Shown in pieces: positions 41,085 through 46,811 of a DNA stretch of 46,811 bases. Positions within the stretch are counted from its first letter, which is position 1. Every line of letters starts with the position of its first letter. Where the stretch lies: assembly GCA_937967405.1 (NCBI GenBank), contig CALCJV010000039.1:1-46811 (forward strand). Direction: 5' to 3'. The position numbers and the translations under genes are program-made. The notes under the pieces were generated by a model. That model was not told the DNA's origin and did not search any database. It saw only the letters and a list, made by a program, of their open reading frames with translations. Source of the stretch: an uncultured Chloroflexales bacterium. GTDB taxonomy: Bacteria; Chloroflexota; Chloroflexia; Chloroflexales; Chloroflexaceae.

Positions 41085-42182
41085 ATGACATGGCGTGAAC
41101 AAGCAGACTCAATGTCGAAACTCTGGATGGACAGCCAACGACAACTCATCGCCAACTGGGCTGATCTGATGCAAAGCGGCACCGTAATGCCAAGTAGTAT
41201 GCCACTGATGGGTGCGTACCCTGATCTGGTTGAGCCATGGCGAAGGCTCTATGGGCAGAGTATGGATTCGCTGCTAGCAGATAGCAGTTCTCTCGCACGT
41301 GAATTTGCCCAGCAGATCACGACGAGCCAAGCGACAATGATGCGCTTGATCGAGATGACTACACGCGCATGGCAGACGATGGTTCCGCGTCTTGATGCGG
41401 GTGAAGACTGGACGACGACGCTAGGTAACTATATGGCGCAGGTACGCCAGCAAACCCTTGACCAGAGTAAAATCGTAAACGCTGCGAAAAGCACCAATGA
41501 ACTGTGGGTGCTGTACCTTGAGCAGCTCCAATTCCTCAGCCGTCCCTACATCGAAGCCTTCAAGCAGATGCCCGGCTCGATGAGCGATACGCTGGCTGGC
41601 CATGCCAGCTCGAATCAATTGTCCAACTTGTACTGGACCGCCTATCAAGAGACGCTAGGGCGGCTCGTCAATATGCCCGGCTTCGGCTTCACCCGTGAAC
41701 TCCAGCAGAAATTGCTGACTGGGTTTGGGGCGTGGATGGAACTCCGCCGGGCAAGCGTAGACTTCCAGCTAGCTCTAGCCACCGCTTGGGAGACCATCTA
41801 CGAAAAGGTGCTGCATGAAATGATGGTGCGTTCGGAGCAGGGCAACCCGATTACCAGCATCGCCGACCTTACGCGCCTGTGGACATCGGCTGCCGATCAA
41901 GGTTTGGAGCAGGTGTTCCGCTCCGAGCAGTATCTTGAGGCGCAGCGCAACTTTGTCAATGCAGCGATGAAGTATCGCCTACATGAGCGCGAGGTGTATG
42001 AAACCTTTGCCCAGCTGAGCAATATTCCCACCCGCACTGAAGTGGATGAAGCTCATCGCAATATCTACGAGCTGCGCCGTGAACTGCGAGCATTAAAGAA
42101 ACAGCTGAAGTCGGTAGCTAATGCAGCGACAACCAATGGACAGCACGCTGAGGCTCCCGAAGTCGCTCGCCCAGTCGAGTAA
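41085..42182 (+). CDS. phaE: PhaE, subunit of class III PHA synthase
   Basis: A 365-residue helical protein, the non-catalytic partner of PhaC in class III synthases. The C-terminal stretch FVNAAMKYRLHEREVYETFA, then LSNIPTRTEVDEAHRNIYEL and a terminal coiled coil, is the recognisable PhaE signature (P-T-R followed by a coil). The N-terminal half is rich in Trp/Met helices. It has no membrane segment or lipase box. AAGGAGG before the ATG is a strong ribosome site. It is followed 102 bp later by phaC in the same direction. Two further proteins with a P-x-R-coil motif lie in this window (9549-10469 and 43515-44036). Confidence 0.88.
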   Translation: MTWREQADSMSKLWMDSQRQLIANWADLMQSGTVMPSSMPLMGAYPDLVEPWRRLYGQSMDSLLADSSSLAREFAQQITTSQATMMRLIEMTTRAWQTMVPRLDAGEDWTTTLGNYMAQVRQQTLDQSKIVNAAKSTNELWVLYLEQLQFLSRPYIEAFKQMPGSMSDTLAGHASSNQLSNLYWTAYQETLGRLVNMPGFGFTRELQQKLLTGFGAWMELRRASVDFQLALATAWETIYEKVLHEMMVRSEQGNPITSIADLTRLWTSAADQGLEQVFRSEQYLEAQRNFVNAAMKYRLHEREVYETFAQLSNIPTRTEVDEAHRNIYELRRELRALKKQLKSVANAATTNGQHAEAPEVARPVE

Positions 42183-42284
42183 CCGCGCAGCGCGATAGTC
42201 AAGTAAACAGTTGCAACCTGACCCGACGATGGTTTCACAATAGAACCAATTGTACCTAGATGTCCTAGGGATGAAGGAGTTACG

Positions 42285-43385
42285 ATGAAAACATTTCCGA
42301 TCCAAATCAGCCCCGAAGATGCCACCAAAGAGTTGGCTGAGATGAACCAGAAGGTGGTGCGCGGGCTGCGAACTTTGAGCCGCCTGACCAACGATGACGT
42401 GCAGGTGGGCACGGCTCCGAAAGAGGCTGTGTACCGCGATGGCAAGCTTATCTTGTATCGCCACATCCCCGTCAAACCTGAAGCCGAGCTGTTCCCGATC
42501 CCCGTCCTCATCAGCTATGCACTGGTCAATCGTCCGGCCGTCGCCGACCTGCAAGAGAATCGCTCGCTGATCCGCAATCTGGTCAAGCTAGGACTGGATG
42601 TCTACTTGATTGACTGGGGCTACCCTTCTCGGGCTGATCGCTGGTTGTCCCTCGATGATTACGTGAACGGCTTCATTGACGGCTGTGTAGATTTCATCCG
42701 CGAGTCACGCGGCTTGGATCAGATCAACCTGCTGGGCATCTGTCAGGGGGGCACGATGAGCCTGTGCTACACGGCCCTACACCCCGAAAAGATCAAGAAC
42801 CTGATCGTCATGGTTACGCCAGTAGACTTCCACGCGCCTGCGGCTGATGGGGCCCCTCCGGGCTTGCTCAATGTGTGGGGCAAGGGTATGGATGTTAACC
42901 TGATGGTTGAAGCGATGGGCAATGTGCCTGGTGATTTGATGAACTTTGGCTTCCTAATGTTGCAGCCATTTGGCTTGAATGTCCAGAAGTATACCGACGT
43001 GGTAGATATTATGGAAGATGAAGACAAGCTGCTCAACTTCCTGCGGATGGAAGAGTGGATCTTCGATAGCCCCGATCAAGCTGGGGTCATGTTCGCCCAG
43101 TTCGTGACCGACTTCTTCCAAGAGAACAAACTGATCAAAGGCGAAGTCCAGATCGCGGATAAGACCGTGAACTTGGGCAACATCAAGCAGCCGGTGCTGA
43201 ACATCTTCGCTGAGAAAGATCACCTCGTTCCCCCACCCGCCTCAAAAGCACTGGCAAACTATGTTGGTACGGAAGACTACACTGAGGTGGCCTTCCCCGT
43301 TGGCCACATCGGCATGTACGTCAGTGGCAAGGCGCAAAAGGATTTAGCACCCCTGATCAACGATTGGATTCGGGCCCACGCCTAA
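42285..43385 (+). CDS. phaC: PhaC, class III poly(3-hydroxyalkanoate) synthase
   Basis: A 366-residue alpha/beta-hydrolase-fold enzyme that polymerises (R)-3-hydroxybutyryl-CoA on granules. The lipase-like box GICQGG carries Cys153 as nucleophile, Asp312 lies in FAEKDHLVP and His341 in VGHIGMYV. LYRHIPVKP-like and YLIDWGYPSRADRWLSLDDY segments are also typical. Length and the phaE neighbour identify class III rather than classes I or II (about 560-600 residues). AAGGAG before the ATG supports the start. A hairpin at 43456-43483 follows. Confidence 0.95.
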   Translation: MKTFPIQISPEDATKELAEMNQKVVRGLRTLSRLTNDDVQVGTAPKEAVYRDGKLILYRHIPVKPEAELFPIPVLISYALVNRPAVADLQENRSLIRNLVKLGLDVYLIDWGYPSRADRWLSLDDYVNGFIDGCVDFIRESRGLDQINLLGICQGGTMSLCYTALHPEKIKNLIVMVTPVDFHAPAADGAPPGLLNVWGKGMDVNLMVEAMGNVPGDLMNFGFLMLQPFGLNVQKYTDVVDIMEDEDKLLNFLRMEEWIFDSPDQAGVMFAQFVTDFFQENKLIKGEVQIADKTVNLGNIKQPVLNIFAEKDHLVPPPASKALANYVGTEDYTEVAFPVGHIGMYVSGKAQKDLAPLINDWIRAHA

Positions 43386-43455
43386 CCGGTCGAGCGGTCA
43401 CGGTTCATGGCACGCCTACGGCACTGGAGCACTGAACCCAGATCAAACGGGGATG

Positions 43456-43483
43456 ACAGGGAAGGGCATCTTGCCTTCCCTGT
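43456..43483 (+). terminator. Hairpin between phaC and the downstream coiled-coil gene
   Basis: A perfect 10-bp stem ACAGGGAAGG/CCTTCCCTGT with an 8-base loop. It has no clear T-tract. It may reduce read-through, so the downstream gene gets less transcript than phaEC. Confidence 0.6.
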
Positions 43484-43514
43484 TGCCTCCCGCTGAGGAA
43501 TGAGGAGACCCTGC

Positions 43515-44036
43515 ATGACACCGAATGTCTTTATCGAAGCATGGTTGCGGATGATTACCGAAGGTGCACGCGGCAGTGCCGATGCCCTCGATACGATGCG
43601 GCTGTTGACCAGCACGCCGATCACCCCGGAAGATATGCTGCGCCTGATGCGCCGCTTTATGCCTACGGGCACTAGCATCCCCATGACCGCTGATGGCTTG
43701 ACCTCGACAATGGAAGAGTATTGGAGCATGCTTGGCGTGGTTCCGCGCTATCGGTATCTAGAGGTGCTCGAACGGAACGAGCAGCTGCGCCGCCGCTTGG
43801 ATGAAGCTGAACGGAGGCTTAACCAGATGCGCCAAATCTCCGGAGCACGTGAGCAGACGACCGAAGAAGCGCAGAAGATGCTCACACTCTGGTCATCTAT
43901 GATGGCGGAGACGGTGCGGATGCAGAATGAGTGGGTGCGCTCGATGGCCAGTCTTGGGAAAAGCTCGAATGAAACCGATGCAGCCAGCCGAGAAGCGGCT
44001 GATCATCCCGAACCAGCCGCGTCGAGCAACAGCTAA
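43515..44036 (+). CDS. Short coiled-coil PHA-associated protein (PhaR/PhaE-like)
   Basis: A 173-residue helical protein with no enzyme motif. Residues about 72-105 (LGVVPRYRYLEVLERNEQL, RRRLDEAERRLNQMR) again show Pro-x-Arg followed by a coiled coil, as in PhaE and the protein at 9549-10469. The N-terminus resembles PHA synthase-associated or phasin-type helices. The C-terminus is disordered and Ser/Ala rich. GAGGAG 8 bases before the ATG at 43515 supports this start over 43500. It follows phaC by about 130 bases, across a hairpin. It is probably a granule or synthase accessory factor. Confidence 0.68.
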   Translation: MTPNVFIEAWLRMITEGARGSADALDTMRLLTSTPITPEDMLRLMRRFMPTGTSIPMTADGLTSTMEEYWSMLGVVPRYRYLEVLERNEQLRRRLDEAERRLNQMRQISGAREQTTEEAQKMLTLWSSMMAETVRMQNEWVRSMASLGKSSNETDAASREAADHPEPAASSNS

Positions 44037-44060
44037 TAGCGTGAGCTGTACGAAGCGATG

Positions 44061-44085
44061 CCACTGGACTACAACAGTCCGGTGG
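44061..44085. terminator. Hairpin terminator overlapping the 3' end of argC
   Basis: CCACTGGACT/AGTCCGGTGG forms a 10-bp stem (one U-G pair) with loop ACAAC. On the plus strand it is followed by TTTCATCC. It lies 24 bp after the rightward gene and includes the last codons of the leftward argC. Confidence 0.6.
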
Positions 44086-45064
44086 TTTCATCCTCACCAA
44101 ACATGATATTCATGTTCTGCACCGCCTGCCCCGATGCACCTTTGAGCAAGTTATCCTCGACCGAGACAAGAATATACTGCCCGCGAGCACAATCCACTGC
44201 CTGCACGCCAAGCACACACCGATTGGTATTAATGACGTGGCGTAGTTCAGGCAGTGTGCCATGCGGCAGCACATGCACAAAAGGCTCATCTTGATAAAAG
44301 GCATAGGCCGCTAGCACCGTTGTCGGATCGGTAGCGGGCTGGAGATTGACATACAGCGTTGAGAGGATGCCCCGAAACATGGGCAACATGTGCGGCGCAA
44401 AGGTAATCTGGCAGCCCGTCTCCTGCTCCATCTCGGCAATGTGGCGGTGGCTGTAGCCCACATTGTAGGCACTGAAATTGTCATATCGCTCGCCGAAGTG
44501 AGTCTTGAGTGATACGGACCGGCCTGCTCCAGAGATGCCCGATTTACTATCCACAATCACGCTGGGGCTAGCCAACAAGCCCGCTTGCACTAGTGGCGCA
44601 AGCGCAAGGATCACACTGGTTGGATAGCAGCCCGGATTGGCTACGAGGCGGGCCGTGCGAATGCGTTCACGGTAGCGTTCAGGTAGCCCATACACCGCTT
44701 CATCCAGCAGCTGCGGGGCGGGATGTTCGTGACCATACCAACGCTGATAGGCGGCGGCAGTATGGAGCCGAAAGTCGGCACTCAGGTCAATCACGCGCAC
44801 ACCGGCCGCTAAGGCTTGTTGCACAGTCGGGATGGCTGTACCGTGTGGCAAGCAGCAAAAGATGACATCCACTCCACCCAAATCTACCTGTTCAGCACTG
44901 ATCAGGGGTAGATCAAGAACGGTTGGGTACACATCGGCAAGGCGTTGTCCCGCAGCTGAACGAGCGGTGGCAAAGCCCAGCCGAACATGCGGGTGACGGT
45001 GTAGCAGCCGTACCAATTCAATTCCCGTGTAGCCGGTTGCGCCGTAGATGCCTGCGGTAATCAT
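44069..45064 (-). CDS. argC: N-acetyl-gamma-glutamyl-phosphate reductase
   Basis: A 331-residue NADPH-dependent reductase of arginine biosynthesis, producing N-acetylglutamate semialdehyde. Dinucleotide motif GIYGATGYTGIEL is at residues 5-17, and the catalytic Cys146 is in VANPGCYPTS. CCLPHGTA, IDLSADFRL and DSKSGISGAGR are family marks. The start has GGAAGGGAG 6 bases upstream and is preferred to 45094. No other arg gene is in the window. A TGC-TACAAT promoter lies at 45105-45113. Confidence 0.95.
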   Translation of the reverse strand: MITAGIYGATGYTGIELVRLLHRHPHVRLGFATARSAAGQRLADVYPTVLDLPLISAEQVDLGGVDVIFCCLPHGTAIPTVQQALAAGVRVIDLSADFRLHTAAAYQRWYGHEHPAPQLLDEAVYGLPERYRERIRTARLVANPGCYPTSVILALAPLVQAGLLASPSVIVDSKSGISGAGRSVSLKTHFGERYDNFSAYNVGYSHRHIAEMEQETGCQITFAPHMLPMFRGILSTLYVNLQPATDPTTVLAAYAFYQDEPFVHVLPHGTLPELRHVINTNRCVLGVQAVDCARGQYILVSVEDNLLKGASGQAVQNMNIMFGEDETTGLL

Positions 45065-45104
45065 TGCGTGCTCCCTTCCTGCTTGCGCTTTCACACCATG
45101 CGGT

Positions 45105-45113
45105 ATTGTAGCA
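45105..45113 (-). promoter_or_regulatory. Extended -10 promoter of argC (TGC-TACAAT)
   Basis: Minus strand TGCTACAAT, hexamer at 45110-45105. The start is near 45098, about 34 bases before the ATG at 45064. Confidence 0.5.
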
Positions 45114-45117
45114 TAGC

Positions 45118-45146
45118 TTGTCGCTTGGGGCGGGCTGTGCTACGAT
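45118..45146 (+). promoter_or_regulatory. Promoter of the auracyanin-like gene (TTGTCG, 17 bp, TACGAT)
   Basis: TTGTCG at 45118-45123, 17 bp, TACGAT at 45141-45146. The start near 45153 leaves about 39 bases before the ATG at 45192. Confidence 0.55.
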
Positions 45147-45191
45147 GCAGGGGCATATCCTGAAGAGCAATGGCGATGGAGGAACAATGCT

Positions 45192-46247
45192 ATGCCGAAT
45201 CGTTTGACAATGATGACTACCTTGATGATGGTGATGATCTTGAGTCTCGCTGGGCTACCCGCGCCAGCCCCCGCGACCCACGCCCAAACGAGCGACGAAC
45301 TCTGCTTTGCCGAGACGGGCTACTGTATCAGTGGGCGTATTCGCCAGTATTGGCAGCTCTATGGTGGGCTGCCCGTGTTCGGCTTCCCGATCAGCGCACA
45401 AGGCGAAGCCCAGATCGAAGATCAAGTCCTGACCGTACAATGGTTTGAACGCAACCGGCTCGAACTGCACCCAGCCAATCCGCGCCCCTTCGATGTCCTC
45501 ATCGGGCGCATCGGTGTGGAGCGGCTAGAGCAACAGGGGCGCGATTGGCAAGCCTTCCCACGCGAAACGGAAGAACGTCGCGGCTGTCGCTTCTTCCCAG
45601 AGACGGGGCAGAATGTGTGCGGTGAGATTCTCGCCGCGTGGCGAGCCAATGGGCTTGAGCTAGATGGTGTCGTCGGCTTCATCGAGCGTGAGAACCTTGC
45701 CCTGTATGGCTTGCCGATCAGCCCTTTGATCGAAGAAGAACTAGACGGGCAACGCTATCAGGTGCAGTGGTTTGAGCGGGCCCGCTTCGAGCTGCACCCC
45801 GAAAATGCACCCCCCTTTAATGTGCTGCTAGGGCGGCTGGGAGCTGAGGTGCGGAACGCCGCAAGCGTCAGTATCGATCTGCTGGTGGATGTACGCGGCG
45901 ATGACTTTGCCTTTGTACCGGCGCAGCTTACCGTTGCCCCCGCTACGCTGGTGAATGTCACCTTTCTCAATACCGCCCAGAGCTATCCCCACAATTGGGT
46001 GCTGCTCAACACGGGTGATCTGTCCGTCGCGCAAGCGTTTAATACTGCTGCTGGACGGGCTGGGCCGGCAAACAACTTCCTGCCGCCGGATCAATCGCTG
46101 GTGCTGGCCGCAAGCACCGTGCTGAATCCGGGCGCGTTTGAGGTGATCAGCTTCACCACGCCTGCTGCTGTCGGCGACTATCTCTACATCTGCACCGTAC
46201 CGGGCCACTTTGCAGCAGGCATGTACGGCGTACTCAGCGTGCGCTAA
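45192..46247 (+). CDS. Secreted protein: two Chloroflexi-type repeats plus auracyanin-like cupredoxin domain
   Basis: A 351-residue exported protein. A signal peptide covers about residues 1-31 (MMVMILSLAGLPAPAPA). Two copies of a repeat follow, about 38-112 and 132-220. Each has a Cys near its start, then a Y-G-L-P turn, V-Q-W-F-E-R and E-L-H-P (for example VQWFERNRLELHP, VQWFERARFELHP), ending in LIGRIG/LLGRLG. The C-terminal 120 residues form a blue-copper cupredoxin with type 1 ligands His267 (SYPHNW), Cys334, His339 (CTVPGH) and Met344 (AAGM). Auracyanins of Chloroflexales have the same fold and ligands. It is probably a periplasmic or surface electron carrier. GGAGG precedes the ATG. 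Confidence 0.85.
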   Translation: MPNRLTMMTTLMMVMILSLAGLPAPAPATHAQTSDELCFAETGYCISGRIRQYWQLYGGLPVFGFPISAQGEAQIEDQVLTVQWFERNRLELHPANPRPFDVLIGRIGVERLEQQGRDWQAFPRETEERRGCRFFPETGQNVCGEILAAWRANGLELDGVVGFIERENLALYGLPISPLIEEELDGQRYQVQWFERARFELHPENAPPFNVLLGRLGAEVRNAASVSIDLLVDVRGDDFAFVPAQLTVAPATLVNVTFLNTAQSYPHNWVLLNTGDLSVAQAFNTAAGRAGPANNFLPPDQSLVLAASTVLNPGAFEVISFTTPAAVGDYLYICTVPGHFAAGMYGVLSVR

Positions 46248-46258
46248 GGGCCTGCTGT

Positions 46259-46292
46259 GGGCGGGGGGAGTATCTCCAGTGGATCCCCGCCC
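46259..46292 (+). terminator. GC hairpin after the auracyanin-like gene
   Basis: GGGCGGGG pairs with CCCCGCCC, and an inner GGAG/CTCC pair forms within the loop. It lies 12 bases after the stop codon, without a T-tract. Confidence 0.5.
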
Positions 46293-46335
46293 AACCGATC
46301 AGCGCGTACCGAACACGTAGCAAAGAGTATCAAGC

Positions 46336-46811
46336 GTGACCCCTGAATCACAAGCACTTGGGCGTGAACCACAAACTCCGGCTGATCCGGCTGATCCATT
46401 CGTACCAGCCGAAGCCAGCCTGCGCGAAGTCGCCGCCTACTACACGCGGCTGGGCTTCACGGCATTTGGGGGACCGGCAGCCCATATTGCGCTCATGCAG
46501 CAGGATTTGGTCGAGCAACGCCGCTGGCTCAGCCAGCAACGCTTCCTCGATACGCTGGGAGCAACCCAACTGGTGCCGGGCCCCAATTCAACCGAGATGG
46601 TGATTCACGTCGGCTACATCAAACGTGGCGTGCTGGGCATGCTCGTGGCTGGCTTGTGTTTTATCCTGCCCGCCTTCTGCATCACCGTTGTGATCGCCTA
46701 CTGCTATGTTGCGCTGGGCACCCTGCCGCAGACGGCGGCGGTCTTCTATGGCATCCAGCCCGTGATTGTGGCGATTATCTTGATGGCGGCGTACAAGCTC
46801 GGCTTAGCCGC
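46336..46811 (+). CDS. chrA: Chromate transporter ChrA family (partial, runs off the right edge)
   Basis: The first 158 residues of a CHR-family membrane transporter that exports chromate (long or short form cannot be told). Visible marks are YTRLGFTAFGGPAAHIALM, RRWLSQQRFLDTLGATQLVPGP and NSTEMVIHVGY, followed by helices GVLGMLVAGLCFILPAFCIT and VFYGIQPVIVAIILMAAY. An N-terminal Pro-rich extension of about 30 residues precedes the domain. GTG at 46336 is the first possible start after an in-frame TAG at 46318; the ribosome site is weak. Confidence 0.85.
   Translation, partial: MTPESQALGREPQTPADPADPFVPAEASLREVAAYYTRLGFTAFGGPAAHIALMQQDLVEQRRWLSQQRFLDTLGATQLVPGPNSTEMVIHVGYIKRGVLGMLVAGLCFILPAFCITVVIAYCYVALGTLPQTAAVFYGIQPVIVAIILMAAYKLGLA

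Overview
The window (about 60 percent G+C) looks like a chromosomal segment of a Chloroflexota bacterium, most likely a phototrophic Chloroflexales member. The best lineage markers are an auracyanin-like blue-copper domain carried on a secreted protein with Chloroflexi-type repeats (45192-46247), large membrane glycosyltransferase-like proteins, a MalT/SARP-type giant regulator, and polyhydroxyalkanoate (PHA) genes. No phage, insertion sequence or CRISPR is visible. Gene order is that of a normal chromosome, with 5' ends that mostly carry good Shine-Dalgarno sequences. The genus is not determined; an Oscillochloris-like organism is only a guess.

Layout. 1-1184: sufR and the start of sufC (Fe-S cluster assembly), read leftward from a strong promoter with a palindromic operator. 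1212-6806: single-ring ClpB-type ATPase, a TPR/zinc-finger membrane protein and a giant ATPase regulator, all leftward. 6990-10469: first PHA locus (phasin-like protein, phaA, phaB, PhaE-like coiled-coil protein). 10642-12568: rodA behind a double-HTH regulator. 12994-17912: rightward run of a stand-alone histidine-kinase-like dimerisation domain, an HDAC-family deacetylase, a fused two-domain phosphofructokinase, PdeM-like phosphoesterase and YraN. 17986-20166: tRNA-Cys, then a zinc module (zinc ribbon, ZigA-type GTPase, convergent Fur/Zur regulator) tied to an Rpn-family nuclease. 21222-25285: gnd-zwf (oxidative pentose phosphate) and a divergent aldehyde dehydrogenase. 25525-29917: the leftward cluster tRNA(CAU)-tilS-hpt-ftsH. 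30100-32377: TPR protein and UV-damage endonuclease. 32473-39521: membrane proteins, 8-oxoguanine deaminase and cyclophilin. 39749-44036: DUF305 lipoprotein, RidA, then the second PHA locus phaE-phaC plus a third coiled-coil protein. 44069 to the end: argC, auracyanin-like protein and the start of a chromate transporter.

How the genes work together. Acetyl-CoA is condensed by PhaA, reduced by PhaB and polymerised by class III PhaEC, with a phasin and two further PhaE-like coiled-coil proteins probably coating or nucleating granules. The Asp residues at the ends of the second beta strands of PhaB and Gnd suggest that both use NAD(H), while zwf-gnd shares carbon with the fused PFK in glycolysis. 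Several genes deal with damaged DNA, nucleotides or proteins (UvsE, 8-oxoguanine deaminase, FtsH, ClpB-like ATPase, RidA). Metal homeostasis is represented by sufR/sufC and the zinc module.

Regulatory reading. Many intergenic regions carry either TTGACA-17-TATACT-like promoters or an extended -10 of the form TGC or TGG followed by TATAAT/TACAAT. The only stretches over 300 bases without a gene are 12569-12993 and 40768-41084; both hold promoters and leader hairpins.
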